Shown here: positions 32,797 through 41,563 of the stretch, piece by piece
How the letters are laid out: each line of letters starts with the position of its first letter
How positions within the stretch are numbered: the stretch's first letter is position 1
Source: an uncultured Clostridia bacterium
Lineage (GTDB): Bacteria > Bacillota > Clostridia > Peptostreptococcales > Anaerovoracaceae
Assembly: GCA_938049335.1 (NCBI GenBank)
Contig: CALIYX010000020.1
Span: 1-64,000 of the forward strand
DNA: 64,000 nucleotides
Direction: 5' to 3'
Position numbers and translations under genes: made by a program
The notes under the pieces: generated by a model
The model's input: the letters and a program-made list of their open reading frames with translations, nothing else
Database searches by the model: none
What the model was told of the DNA's origin: nothing

Positions 32797-33657
32797 ATGA
32801 CTAACATAATAGAAGAGAAAAGCGAAATTTATCCGAACAAGATAAGGGAATGTCTTCCAGATTGCAGGCCGATTTATTATAGAGGAAATTTATCGCTTTT
32901 AGATAAACCTTCAATTGCTATTGTTGGAAGCAGAAAGGCTTCAGCATATGGAAAGAGCTGTGCAAGAGCTTTAGCAAAATGTGCGGTAGAGCATGGTGCC
33001 GTAGTAGTTAGTGGCCTTGCTTTAGGTATAGATTCTGAAGCTCATAGCGCATGTCTAGAAAATGGTGGAGAGACAATCGCTGTACTTGCTAATGGAGTTG
33101 ATGTCTTTTATCCAAAAAGGAATCAAGCAATGCAAAAAAGAATAGAAGCAACAGGGCTTCTTCTTAGTGAATATGAGGATGGAACAAGAGCACAAAGATA
33201 CACATTTCCCGTAAGAAATAGAATAATAAGCGCCATATCTGATGCAATCGTTATTGTTGAAGCAGGAGCGCGCAGTGGTTCTCTTATCACAGCTGAGTGT
33301 GCGCAGGAGCAAGGTAAGGAGGTTTACGCAATACCGGGTAATATAACAAGCCCGGGAAGCCTTGGTACAAATAAGCTTATCAGAGATGGTGCAGTTCCAC
33401 TTATAAATTTTGATGAGTTATTCCAAGACCTTGGACTAATCAAAATAAACCAGAAATTAGATCAAATTTTTCTAAGTAAAACAGAATCAAGGGTACTTGA
33501 GGTGGTCAAAAGCAGTTCAGAACTCTCAGTTGAACAAATTCGTCACATAATGGACATAGATTTAGCAGAAATCAATGCTATAATTACAATTCTTGAAATG
33601 AAAGGACTTATTTTTTGCGAAATGGGAAAAGTAAGCATTGCAAATTTATGTAAATAA
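32797..33657 (+). CDS. dprA: DNA processing protein DprA (Smf)
   Basis: 286 residues. Loads RecA on incoming single-stranded DNA. The Rossmann core carries IAIVGSRKASAYG (about 45-57), SGLALGIDSEAH (about 74-85), VLANGVDVFYP, and RTRSG-type ARSGSLITAE. A winged-helix C-terminal domain is present (about 225-286). The N-terminal SAM-like part is short. It starts immediately after the comM stop codon. With YraN and ComM it suggests capacity for transformation, though comE/comG genes are not visible here. Confidence 0.95.
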   Translation: MTNIIEEKSEIYPNKIRECLPDCRPIYYRGNLSLLDKPSIAIVGSRKASAYGKSCARALAKCAVEHGAVVVSGLALGIDSEAHSACLENGGETIAVLANGVDVFYPKRNQAMQKRIEATGLLLSEYEDGTRAQRYTFPVRNRIISAISDAIVIVEAGARSGSLITAECAQEQGKEVYAIPGNITSPGSLGTNKLIRDGAVPLINFDELFQDLGLIKINQKLDQIFLSKTESRVLEVVKSSSELSVEQIRHIMDIDLAEINAIITILEMKGLIFCEMGKVSIANLCK

Positions 33658-33742
33658 CTATACAATAGGAATTTGTAAACATAGTTTATTGCGATAATTG
33701 TAATATATTTAGAAAAGATAGGGATAGTTTTAGGAGAGTTAA

Positions 33743-35839
33743 ATGGCAGCTGTCAAATCAGGAAAGAGCAAAGCGAAATCATCGAGTTCAAAGAGCAATA
33801 AGACTCTAGTAATCGTGGAATCTCCGTCCAAGGCGAAGACAATAGGAAAATATTTAGGCAGCAGGTATAACGTAATCGCTTCCGTTGGACATGTAAGAGA
33901 TCTGCCAAAGAGCAAGCTAGGAATAGACATAGATGATAACTTTGAGCCTCAATATATTTCCATAAGAGGAAAGGGCGATCTCATCAAGAGTCTTAAGAAA
34001 GAGGCTTCTAAGGCGAGCAAGGTTTATCTTGCAACTGACCCTGATAGAGAGGGAGAAGCTATATCTTGGCATTTAGCATTTCTTTTGGATTTAGATCCAG
34101 AAGAAGCTTGCAGGATAGAATTTAATGAGATTACAAAAGACACTATAAAGGAAGCAATTAAACACCCACGTAAGATAAACATGGGCCTTGTTGATGCGCA
34201 GCAGGCAAGACGTGTTCTAGATAGACTTGTAGGATATCAGATTAGTCCGCTTCTTTGGAGGAAAGTAAGAAAGGGGCTTTCCGCCGGAAGAGTTCAGTCT
34301 GCAGCCCTCAAAATAATCTGTGATAGAGAGCGCGAGATAGAGAAATTTGAGCCAAAAGAATTCTGGAACATTACAGCTGAGTTCAAGAAGGGCAAGAAGT
34401 TTCAAGCAAAACTTGCAGAGGCAAACGGCAAGAAAATCATTGTCGAAAACAAAGCACAAAACGACAATATAATAAAGGAACTTAATTCAGGTGAGTTTAT
34501 TGTATCGGATGTAAAGGAAAAGATAAGAATGCAAAAGCCTTATCCTCCTTTTACGACAAGTAGCTTACAACAGGATGCAGGAAACAAACTGAATTTCAAC
34601 GCAAAGAAAACTATGATGATAGCACAGCAGCTATATGAGGGTGTAGATGTAAAAGGTAGAGGCACTACCGGTCTTATCACTTACCTTAGAACAGACTCTG
34701 TGCGTGTTTCTGATGCAGCAAAACAGGTAGCAAAGGAGCTAATAGTATCAAAGTTTGGAGCTGAATACAGCGCAAACAATGTTTTCTCAAATAAGAAGAA
34801 AGACATACAGGATGCACATGAAGCTATTAGACCAGCAATCATAGAGCTAGAGCCTGAACTCATCAAAGATTCACTTACAGCAGACCAGTTTAAGCTATAC
34901 AACCTAATCTGGAATAGATTCATGGCAAGCCAGATGTCACAGTCAAAGTCAAACAGCATGCAGGTAAGTATTGCAAATGGAATCTACGGATTCAAGGCTA
35001 ATGGCTCTGAATTACTCTTTGATGGTTTCAGAAGACTATATAATACTGCAGACGATGAGGGAGCAAGGCTTCTTCCAAGTCTAGAAAAGGACGAAAAGCT
35101 TAAGGCAGAGAGTCTAAAGGGAGAACAGTCGTTTACTCAGCCACCTGCAAGATATACTGAAGCTAGCCTTGTAAAAGAACTAGAAGATAAGGATATTGGA
35201 CGTCCAAGTACATATGCACCTATAGTAAGCACTTTGACGGAGCGTAAGTATGTAGGAAGAGAAAAGAAGGCCCTTAAACCAACTGAACTAGGATTCCTCG
35301 TAAACGATTTGATGGAGGAATATTTCAAGGACATCGTCGATGCAGGCTTCACTGCTAACATGGAAAATCGCCTAGATGATGTTGAAGTTGGCAGTCAGAA
35401 GTGGAAGGACCTTATTTCTGAATTCTATGGTCCATTCAAAAAAGAACTTGATGTTGCAGATAGAGCAATTGAAAAGATAGTAGTAGAAGATGTTCCAACG
35501 GGCGAATTATGCGAGCTTTGCGGAAAGCCTATGGTTATAAAGGCGGGAAGATTCGGAGACTTTATCGCTTGTAGCGGATATCCAGAATGTAAGAACACCA
35601 AGCCAATTGTTAAGACAATTGGTGTAAAGTGTCCAAATTGTGGTAAAGATATAGTAGCGCGCAAAAGTAAGAGAGGAAGAATCTTCTACGGATGCAGCGG
35701 ATACCCTGAGTGCAAAACTGTATTTTGGAACAAACCAACAGACAAAAGATGTCCTGAATGCAATAGCATATTATTAGAAAAAAAGACAAAGAATAAAAAT
35801 TTTGTTTGTTCAAACGAAAAGTGTGGGTATACAGAATAG
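33743..35839 (+). CDS. topA: DNA topoisomerase I
   Basis: Type IA enzyme that removes negative supercoils. 698 residues. The N-terminal Toprim domain has VIVESPSKAKTIGKYLG (about 24-40) and ATDPDREGEAISWH. The active-site tyrosine is in GLITYLRTDS (about 313-322). The C-terminus has two complete four-cysteine zinc ribbons (CELCGK, then CSGYPEC; CPNCGK, then CSGYPEC) and a third (CPEC, then CSNEKC). The Lys/Ser-rich first 20 residues are unusual but not disruptive. It shares the gene order of the dprA-topA-hslVU-codY cluster known in other Firmicutes. Confidence 0.97.
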   Translation: MAAVKSGKSKAKSSSSKSNKTLVIVESPSKAKTIGKYLGSRYNVIASVGHVRDLPKSKLGIDIDDNFEPQYISIRGKGDLIKSLKKEASKASKVYLATDPDREGEAISWHLAFLLDLDPEEACRIEFNEITKDTIKEAIKHPRKINMGLVDAQQARRVLDRLVGYQISPLLWRKVRKGLSAGRVQSAALKIICDREREIEKFEPKEFWNITAEFKKGKKFQAKLAEANGKKIIVENKAQNDNIIKELNSGEFIVSDVKEKIRMQKPYPPFTTSSLQQDAGNKLNFNAKKTMMIAQQLYEGVDVKGRGTTGLITYLRTDSVRVSDAAKQVAKELIVSKFGAEYSANNVFSNKKKDIQDAHEAIRPAIIELEPELIKDSLTADQFKLYNLIWNRFMASQMSQSKSNSMQVSIANGIYGFKANGSELLFDGFRRLYNTADDEGARLLPSLEKDEKLKAESLKGEQSFTQPPARYTEASLVKELEDKDIGRPSTYAPIVSTLTERKYVGREKKALKPTELGFLVNDLMEEYFKDIVDAGFTANMENRLDDVEVGSQKWKDLISEFYGPFKKELDVADRAIEKIVVEDVPTGELCELCGKPMVIKAGRFGDFIACSGYPECKNTKPIVKTIGVKCPNCGKDIVARKSKRGRIFYGCSGYPECKTVFWNKPTDKRCPECNSILLEKKTKNKNFVCSNEKCGYTE

Positions 35840-35860
35840 TAACATTAGGAGGTTATTGAC

Positions 35861-36400
35861 ATGGTCGAATTCCACGCAACAACAATTTGCGCAGTAAGAA
35901 GAGGTCCAGATGACATAGCCATCGGTGGAGATGGACAGGTTACTATGGGTCAGACAGCGATAATGAAGAACGGTGCTAAGAAGGTAAAGAAAATATATAA
36001 CAACCAGGTTTTAACAGGATTTGCAGGTTCTGTTGCTGATGCTTTTTCACTAACTGAGAAGTTTGAAAAGAAGCTAGAGGAGCACAGTGGAAACCTAAAA
36101 AGAGCAGCTGTAGACCTCGCTCAGATGTGGCGTTCTGACAGAGGTATGCGTAATCTTGAGGCTCTCATGATTGTCGTTGACAAGGATGACATGTTGGTAA
36201 TTTCCGGCACAGGTGAAGTTATCGCACCTGATCAGGATTTTGTAGCTATCGGATCTGGTGGCAACTTTGCGTATTCAGCAGCAAATGCTTTGTTCAATCA
36301 TACAGATATGAGCGCAGCAGAGGTTGTTGAGGAATCGCTGAAGATTGCTTCTTCGATTTGTGTATACACTAATGATAATATTAGTGTCGAGAGACTTTAG
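35861..36400 (+). CDS. hslV: ATP-dependent protease proteolytic subunit HslV (ClpQ)
   Basis: 179 residues, Thr protease of the proteasome-like HslVU complex. After a short propeptide MVEFHA the mature protein would start with Thr7 (TTICAVRR), the nucleophile. The GGDGQVTMG loop and [11 protein letters not shown] segment are conserved. It has GGAGG upstream and is followed after 9 bases by hslU. Confidence 0.97.
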   Translation: MVEFHATTICAVRRGPDDIAIGGDGQVTMGQTAIMKNGAKKVKKIYNNQVLTGFAGSVADAFSLTEKFEKKLEEHSGNLKRAAVDLAQMWRSDRGMRNLEALMIVVDKDDMLVISGTGEVIAPDQDFVAIGSGGNFAYSAANALFNHTDMSAAEVVEESLKIASSICVYTNDNISVERL

Positions 36401-36409
36401 GAGGTTATT

Positions 36410-37822
36410 ATGGCAAACAAATTTCAACAATTGACTCCGAAAGAAATCGTTGCAGAACTCGATAAGTACATAATCGGTCAGGATAAAGCAAAGCGCTCTG
36501 TAGCGATTGCACTTAGAAATAGATATAGAAGAAACCTTCTTTCCGAAGAAATGAGAGAAGAAATTACACCTAAGAATATTTTGATGATAGGACCTACAGG
36601 TTGCGGTAAGACAGAGATAGCAAGAAGACTAGCAAAGCTCATGGATGCTCCTTTTGTAAAAGTAGAGGCAACAAAGTTTACTGAAGTAGGATATGTAGGA
36701 AGAGATGTCGATTCTATGGTAAGAGATCTCGTAGAGAGCTCCATACGAATTACAAAGCAGTCTAGACTTAAGGAAAAGTATGACATTGCAGATAAAATTG
36801 CTGAGGACAAGATAGTTGAGGCTATGGTTCCTGGCAAGAAAAAGAAGGAAGCACCAAAGCAACCTCAGAATCCTTTTGAGATGCTAATGAATACAGCATA
36901 CGGACAGAAGAAGGAGGAGGAACCTGAGCAGGAGGCTACTACAGATGTAGCCATGGCAAGAGAGCAGGTGAGGCAGCAGCTAAGACAGGGACTTCTTGAA
37001 GATCAGTATGTCGACATAGAAGTAATTGACGCTCCAAAGGGAAACCAGCTTGACATGAGCAATGAAGGAATGAGCATTGCAATCGGAAATATCTTTGGGG
37101 ATATGATGCCTAATAAGACGAGAACAAAGCACGTGCGCGTCAGCGAAGCACGTAAGATTCTAAGAGAGCAGGAAGCTCAGAATTTGCTTGATATGGAGCA
37201 GGTTACAGATGATGCTATAGAAAATGCTGAGCAAAACGGAATAATCTTTATCGACGAAATCGATAAGATCGCGTCTGGAGCTGAGTTTACAAGTGGAGCA
37301 TCTGTTTCAAGAGAAGGTGTTCAGAGAGATATACTTCCAATCGTGGAAGGCAGCGTAGTGAATACGAAGTACGGACCAGTTAAGACGGATCACATTTTGT
37401 TCATAGGAGCAGGTGCATTCCATGTATCAAAGCCAACTGACCTAATTCCAGAACTACAGGGACGTTTCCCAATCAGAGTAGAGTTAGAGAACTTGACCAC
37501 AGAAATCTTCAGAAAAATTCTAACTGTACCAGAAAATGCTATCATTAAACAAAATCAAGAATTAATGGCAACTGAGAAAATAAAATTGGAATTTTCAGAA
37601 GATGCTATTGACGAAATCGCCGAAATGTCGTATCTTATGAATGAGCAGGCAGAAAATATTGGTGCCAGACGACTATATACAGTAATGGAGAAACTTTTAG
37701 AGGACATTTCATTCGATATTCCAGAAACTAACGGTGAGCCAATTGTGATAGATAAGAATTATGTCATAAGTAAGTTTAATGATACAGTTCATAAAGATGA
37801 TATTGATAAATATATATTATAA
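36410..37822 (+). CDS. hslU: ATP-dependent protease ATPase subunit HslU (ClpY)
   Basis: 470 residues. AAA+ unfoldase for HslV. N-terminal TPKEIVAELDKYIIGQDKAK, Walker A GPTGCGKTE (about 63-71), Walker B GIIFIDEIDKIA (about 278-289), sensor motifs and the C-terminal HslV-docking end DKYIL are all present. The I-domain insertion is rich in Lys, Glu and Gln. Inside the gene, 37590-37604 matches the CodY consensus at 13 of 15 positions, about 270 bases before codY. Confidence 0.97.
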   Translation: MANKFQQLTPKEIVAELDKYIIGQDKAKRSVAIALRNRYRRNLLSEEMREEITPKNILMIGPTGCGKTEIARRLAKLMDAPFVKVEATKFTEVGYVGRDVDSMVRDLVESSIRITKQSRLKEKYDIADKIAEDKIVEAMVPGKKKKEAPKQPQNPFEMLMNTAYGQKKEEEPEQEATTDVAMAREQVRQQLRQGLLEDQYVDIEVIDAPKGNQLDMSNEGMSIAIGNIFGDMMPNKTRTKHVRVSEARKILREQEAQNLLDMEQVTDDAIENAEQNGIIFIDEIDKIASGAEFTSGASVSREGVQRDILPIVEGSVVNTKYGPVKTDHILFIGAGAFHVSKPTDLIPELQGRFPIRVELENLTTEIFRKILTVPENAIIKQNQELMATEKIKLEFSEDAIDEIAEMSYLMNEQAENIGARRLYTVMEKLLEDISFDIPETNGEPIVIDKNYVISKFNDTVHKDDIDKYIL

Positions 37823-37873
37823 ATATTATAATGTAATAGAATTTTGAATGAAAAGGAAAAGGTGGATTCAAAA

Positions 37874-38650
37874 ATGAAGGGTAATTTATTATCAAAAGTC
37901 AGAAGACTTAACAATGTACTATCAGAGAGTACATCAGGATTTGTATCTTTTGATGAACTATGCAATATATTGTACGACATGCTAAATGCAAATGTATATA
38001 TCCTGAACAAGAGAGGTAAAGTGCTAGCAGCAAAGTTTGATGATGGCGAAGAAGCACCGCTAGTAAAGGTAGAGGGAGGACACTTCGAGCTACCTAAGGA
38101 GTTCAACGACAAGTTCCTTGAGCGCAAAGAGGCTTGTGAGAACCTAACAAACGATGCAATCAAGAACATTTATGGGGACGGATACTCACTATCATCTAAG
38201 TATCACACAATCGTACCTGTAATCTTTGGCGGCAAGAGAGTTGCTACACTTCTCTATGTAAGAGCAAGTGAGGCATTTACAGACGAGGATCTAGCTATCT
38301 GTGAATATGGTGCAACAGTAGTTGGCATTGAGGTAACAAGAGGAATCGCACTTGAGGAAGAGGAAGACAACAGACTAAAGGCTGCAGTAAGCGTAGCGCT
38401 TGAGACATTGTCATACTCTGAGCTTGAGGCTGTTATTAAGATTTTCGAGGAACTCAACGGAAACGAAGGTCTTCTAGTTGCAAGCAAGATTGCCGACATG
38501 TCAGGAATTACACGTTCTGTAATTGTAAACGCTCTTCGTAAGCTAGAGAGTGCTGGCGTTATTGAGTCAAGATCTCTCGGAATGAAGGGAACAAGAATCA
38601 AGATCACAAATGAGTTCTTGAGAGAAGAAATCGAGAAGGTAGAAATTTAA
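37874..38650 (+). CDS. codY: GTP-sensing transcriptional regulator CodY
   Basis: Global nutritional repressor activated by branched-chain amino acids and GTP. 258 residues. The N-terminal GAF domain (to about 150) starts MKGNLLSKVRRLNNVLSE, and the C-terminal winged helix has ASKIADMSGITRSVIVNALR with the recognition helix (about 205-225), very close to the family. I use the ATG at 37874, which has an AGGTGG ribosome site and the usual N-terminus. The frame can be extended upstream to a TTG at 37844, which is less likely. It sits after hslVU as in Bacillus, though without xerC. Confidence 0.96.
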   Translation: MKGNLLSKVRRLNNVLSESTSGFVSFDELCNILYDMLNANVYILNKRGKVLAAKFDDGEEAPLVKVEGGHFELPKEFNDKFLERKEACENLTNDAIKNIYGDGYSLSSKYHTIVPVIFGGKRVATLLYVRASEAFTDEDLAICEYGATVVGIEVTRGIALEEEEDNRLKAAVSVALETLSYSELEAVIKIFEELNGNEGLLVASKIADMSGITRSVIVNALRKLESAGVIESRSLGMKGTRIKITNEFLREEIEKVEI

Positions 38651-38667
38651 TTTACTAGATACTTCAA

Positions 38668-38697
38668 GGGCCGCAGGTTTTAATCTGCGGTCTTTCT
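38668..38697 (+). terminator. Terminator after codY
   Basis: A stem of GCCGCAG/CTGCGGT (one G-U pair) with an 8-base loop is followed by a T-rich tail interrupted by C. Confidence 0.7.
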
Positions 38698-38718
38698 ACT
38701 ATAAGGATTTTATTGTAA

Positions 38719-39357
38719 ATGGAAGCAGAGTATAAAACCATAAAAGACGCAGCACAGGCTGAACTAAATATAGAAAAATCAAGGTTCATTTCGCACATTT
38801 CTCATGCAAATAATAGAGAAGAGGCAGAAGCCTTTATACAAATGATAAAAGCAAAGTATAAGGATGCAACGCACAATGTATCTTCTTTTGTTATAGGTCC
38901 GAGAATGGAACTGAAATGGGCAACTGACGACGGAGAACCTCAAGGGACAGCCGGAATGCCGATTCTAAAGGTTTTGGAGGAGCAAGGCATTACTAATACA
39001 GTTGTTGTTGTTACCCGCTATTTTGGTGGAAAAAAGCTTGGCACTGGTGGACTTGTAAGAGCGTACACTGATAGTACGCTTGAGGCAATCAAAGTTTCAG
39101 GACTCTGTGAGGTATATAAGATTGCTAGCATCAAAGTTGGCATTGATTATTCATCATATAGCAAGCTTGTAAAACTAAGCCTTCCGTTCTATATGGAAAT
39201 AGTATCAACTGAATTTCAAGATTCAGTGTCAGTAGAAATTGACTTTGATCCAGGTAAGCTCGAAGAGCTGAAGGAAGCATTAGATAACCTAAGCAGGGGA
39301 CAAACTTCAATCAAAATGGGTGAAACCAAAATGAAAGCAATACCGATAGAAAGGTAA
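38719..39357 (+). CDS. YigZ/IMPACT family protein
   Basis: 212 residues. The N-terminal UPF0029 domain has the classical WATDDGEPQGTAGMPIL (about 74-90) and VVVTRYFGGKKLGTGGLVRAY (about 96-116, given here only as landmark VTRYFGGKKLGTGG). The C-terminal DUF1949 domain follows. The family is linked to translation control in eukaryotes; its bacterial role is not established. The start has only a distant AAGGA. Confidence 0.9.
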   Translation: MEAEYKTIKDAAQAELNIEKSRFISHISHANNREEAEAFIQMIKAKYKDATHNVSSFVIGPRMELKWATDDGEPQGTAGMPILKVLEEQGITNTVVVVTRYFGGKKLGTGGLVRAYTDSTLEAIKVSGLCEVYKIASIKVGIDYSSYSKLVKLSLPFYMEIVSTEFQDSVSVEIDFDPGKLEELKEALDNLSRGQTSIKMGETKMKAIPIER

Positions 39358-39424
39358 AATAATAGGCTTAGAATATTTAATTGAATATATTATGAATAAA
39401 ATTTGATTAATGTCGTTTTTATTA

Positions 39425-39453
39425 TTGACAAGCATAATAAAATATGGTAAATT
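39425..39453 (+). promoter_or_regulatory. Upstream promoter of the tRNA operon
   Basis: -35 TTGACA, a 17-base spacer and -10 TAAATT, 120 bases before the first tRNA. It is the first of two tandem promoters. Confidence 0.65.
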
Positions 39454-39509
39454 CATATAGCTGAGTTATCCAAGGAAATATCCGGATTAGCACTCAAGAG
39501 AAAAAGTTC

Positions 39510-39538
39510 TTGACAATGTCAAGACGACACTCTATAAT
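39510..39538 (+). promoter_or_regulatory. Consensus promoter of the tRNA operon
   Basis: -35 TTGACA, a 17-base spacer and -10 TATAAT, a perfect sigma-A promoter 35 bases before the first tRNA. A perfect palindrome, CTTGACA/TGTCAAG (39509-39523), covers the -35 box. Confidence 0.9.
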
Positions 39539-39573
39539 ATGTAAGTGCGTCGGACAACGATGGAAGCAATTGA

Positions 39574-39649
39574 GGGCGTTTAGCTCAGCTGGGAGAGCAC
39601 CTGCCTTACAAGCAGGGGGTCATAGGTTCGAGCCCTATAACGCCCACCA
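39574..39649 (+). tRNA. tRNA-Val (TAC)
   Basis: First gene of the cluster. Acceptor GGGCGTT/AACGCCC, anticodon loop CTTACAA, encoded CCA. Confidence 0.96.
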
Positions 39650-39656
39650 TTATTGC

Positions 39657-39733
39657 GGCCTGGTAGTTCAGTTGGTTAGAATGCCAGCCTGTCACGCTGG
39701 AGGTCGACGGTTCGAGCCCGTTCCAGGTCGCCA
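39657..39733 (+). tRNA. tRNA-Asp (GTC)
   Basis: Acceptor GGCCTGG/CCAGGTC (one G-U), anticodon loop CTGTCAC, discriminator G, encoded CCA. Confidence 0.95.
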
Positions 39734-39773
39734 TCGATTTTTAAGACACAACAATAATAAATATATATAATAT

Positions 39774-39848
39774 GCTGGCGTGGCTCAACGGTAGAGCAGC
39801 TGATTTGTAATCAGCAGGTTGGGGGTTCGATTCCCTCCGCCAGCTCCA
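39774..39848 (+). tRNA. tRNA-Thr (TGT)
   Basis: Acceptor GCTGGCG/CGCCAGC, anticodon loop TTTGTAA, encoded CCA. Confidence 0.96.
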
Positions 39849-39929
39849 ATTTAAGAAACTATACAAGTCAATAATATGGTATCCAGGTGAATATTGGCGC
39901 TGGGATATGCTTAATTTGAAAGAGGTCGT

Positions 39930-40014
39930 CGAGGGATTCCCGAGTGGCCAAAGGGGGCGGACTGTAAATCCGTTAGCTGAGCTTTCGATGGTTCGAATCC
40001 ATCTCCCTCGACCA
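39930..40014 (+). tRNA. tRNA-Tyr (GTA)
   Basis: Acceptor CGAGGGA/TCCCTCG, anticodon loop CTGTAAA, long variable arm typical of bacterial tRNA-Tyr, encoded CCA. Confidence 0.95.
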
Positions 40015-40031
40015 ATTTTACAAATATATAT

Positions 40032-40106
40032 GCGGAAGTGGCTCAGGGGTAGAGCATCGCCTTGCCAAGGCGAGGGTCGCGAGTTCGAATCTCGTCTTCC
40101 GCTCCA
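40032..40106 (+). tRNA. tRNA-Gly (GCC)
   Basis: Acceptor GCGGAAG/CTTCCGC, anticodon loop TTGCCAA, encoded CCA. Confidence 0.96.
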
Positions 40107-40112
40107 ATTTAT

Positions 40113-40186
<74 letters not shown>

Positions 40187-40204
40187 TTTTTTTCAGATAA
40201 GCGT

Positions 40205-40281
40205 GGGTCCATAGCTCAGTTGGATAGAGCAACGGCCTTCTAAGCCGTGTGTCTGGGGTTCGAATCCCTATGGACTCACCA
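40205..40281 (+). tRNA. tRNA-Arg (TCT)
   Basis: Acceptor GGGTCCA/TGGACTC (one G-U), anticodon loop CTTCTAA, encoded CCA. Confidence 0.95.
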
Positions 40282-40300
40282 TTGTTGTTTTGGTGAACGA

Positions 40301-40375
40301 TGGGGTATCGCCAAGTGGTAAGGCAACGGACTTTGACTCCGTCATTCGTAGGTTCGAGTCCTGCTACCCCAGCCA
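40301..40375 (+). tRNA. tRNA-Gln (TTG)
   Basis: Acceptor TGGGGTA/TACCCCA, anticodon loop CTTTGAC, discriminator G, encoded CCA. A substrate of the MnmA encoded at 8.3 kb. Confidence 0.96.
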
Positions 40376-40383
40376 GTAGAGAT

Positions 40384-40459
40384 GACCCATTAGCTCAGTC
40401 GGCAGAGCACTTGACTTTTAATCAAGGTGTCCGGAGTTCGAATCTCCGATGGGTCACCA
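40384..40459 (+). tRNA. tRNA-Lys (TTT)
   Basis: Acceptor GACCCAT/ATGGGTC, anticodon loop CTTTTAA, encoded CCA. Also an MnmA substrate. Confidence 0.96.
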
Positions 40460-40495
40460 TTTGATTATTTAATAACTAAAAGAATCCACATTTAT

Positions 40496-40584
<89 letters not shown>

Positions 40585-40611
40585 CATATTTATAGGTAGT
40601 AGATCAAGCCT

Positions 40612-40704
40612 GGAGAAGTACTCAAGAGGCTGAAGAGGACGGTTTGCTAAACCGTTAGGGTTCGTATTAGGGCCGCATGGGTTCGAATCCCATCTTCTCC
40701 GCCA
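40612..40704 (+). tRNA. tRNA-Ser (GCT)
   Basis: Acceptor GGAGAAG/CTTCTCC, anticodon loop TTGCTAA, long variable arm, discriminator G, encoded CCA. Confidence 0.96.
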
Positions 40705-40713
40705 CATTAATAT

Positions 40714-40789
40714 AGGGGTATAGCTCAGTTGGTAGAGCAGCGGTCTCCAAAACCGCGTGCCGTGGGTTCGAATCCTACTGCCCCTGCCA
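40714..40789 (+). tRNA. tRNA-Trp (CCA)
   Basis: Acceptor AGGGGTA with TGCCCCT (imperfect at the last pair), anticodon loop CTCCAAA, discriminator G, encoded CCA. Confidence 0.95.
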
Positions 40790-40804
40790 ATTTAATACAT
40801 ATAT

Positions 40805-40881
40805 CGGGGTGTAGCGCAGTTTGGTAGCGCAACTGGTTTGGGACCAGTGGGCCGCGGGTTCAAATCCTGCCACCCCGACCA
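40805..40881 (+). tRNA. tRNA-Pro (TGG)
   Basis: Acceptor CGGGGTG/CACCCCG, anticodon loop TTTGGGA, encoded CCA. Confidence 0.96.
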
Positions 40882-40894
40882 TTTTTTAAGACGT

Positions 40895-40971
40895 GGGCCA
40901 TTAGCTCAGTTGGTCAGAGCGTCCGGCTCATAACCGGCAGGTCCTGGGTTCAAGTCCCCGATGGCCCACCA
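40895..40971 (+). tRNA. tRNA-Met (CAT), elongator type
   Basis: Acceptor GGGCCAT/ATGGCCC is fully paired, which excludes initiator tRNA. Anticodon loop CTCATAA, encoded CCA. A lysidine-modified tRNA-Ile with a CAT anticodon gene is the alternative. Confidence 0.85.
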
Positions 40972-40988
40972 TAATTTAAATATAATGT

Positions 40989-41064
40989 GCTCAGATAGCT
41001 CAGTTGGTAGAGCAGGGGACTGAAAATCCCCGTGTCCTTGGTTCGATTCCGAGTCTGAGCACCA
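40989..41064 (+). tRNA. tRNA-Phe (GAA)
   Basis: Last gene of the cluster. Acceptor GCTCAGA/TCTGAGC, anticodon loop CTGAAAA, encoded CCA. Confidence 0.96.
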
Positions 41065-41066
41065 TT

Positions 41067-41110
41067 AACAAGCAGTTTTTCGATGCTTCGCGCTCGGAGA
41101 GCTGTTTTTT
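41067..41110 (+). terminator. Possible terminator of the tRNA operon
   Basis: A weak stem (AACA-AGC pairing with GCTGTT across a GC-rich loop) ends in six Ts, directly after tRNA-Phe and directly before the tandem repeats. Confidence 0.4.
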
Positions 41111-41441
41111 AATAGCCTACAGAAATTATATATCATGTATTTGTATATAATTTCGTCGTAGGCTTTATGCAACACTCGCCCAAGAGCGAAGCGATTGGAT
41201 GCGAGTGACTTAATAGCCTACAGAAAGTATATATTATGTATTTGTATATAATTTCGTCGTAGGCTTTATGCAAAGCTTGTCCAATAGCGAAGCTATTGGG
41301 TACAAGCGACTGCATCATTGTGATTAATTATATCTCTGACTTCGTCGTAGTCTTTATGCAACACTTGTCCAGTTGCAAAGCAACTGGCAACAAGTGACTG
41401 CAAAACTGTGTATTTATATCTGACTTCATCATAAGCTATTG
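41111..41441. repeat. Tandem two-hairpin repeats downstream of the tRNA cluster
   Basis: A unit of about 101 bases occurs in two clear copies (41111-41211 and from 41212) and at least one diverged copy, with a last partial one ending about 41441. Each unit has hairpin 1 (AGCCTAC/GTAGGCT with an AT-rich upper stem) and hairpin 2 (outer CACTCGC/GCGAGTG, inner CCAA..TTGG). In later copies hairpin 2 keeps pairing by paired changes: inner CCAATAGC/GCTATTGG, then CCAGTTGC/GCAACTGG; outer GCTTGT/ACAAGC, then CACTTGT/ACAAGTG. No credible protein is encoded. From 41442 to the tdk gene only an AT-rich promoter region (TATAAT at 41525) is seen. Confidence 0.8.
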
Positions 41442-41563
41442 CTACATCAAACATATTTCATTTCCAATCCAATTATCTTTTCAAACCATATGCGAAAATA
41501 TCACATTTTGATAGATCAATATGATATAATTTCCTTAGAGACTTATATGTAGAAAGGTGAATT

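Noticed and set aside
41133..41318. 61-codon minus-strand frame in the tandem repeats
   Set aside because: It only translates the repeat units, has no ribosome site, and the repeats are conserved as hairpins and not as protein.
41111..41441. Possible CRISPR array
   Set aside because: Units are about 101 bases, diverge together along their length, and there are no unique spacers or cas genes.
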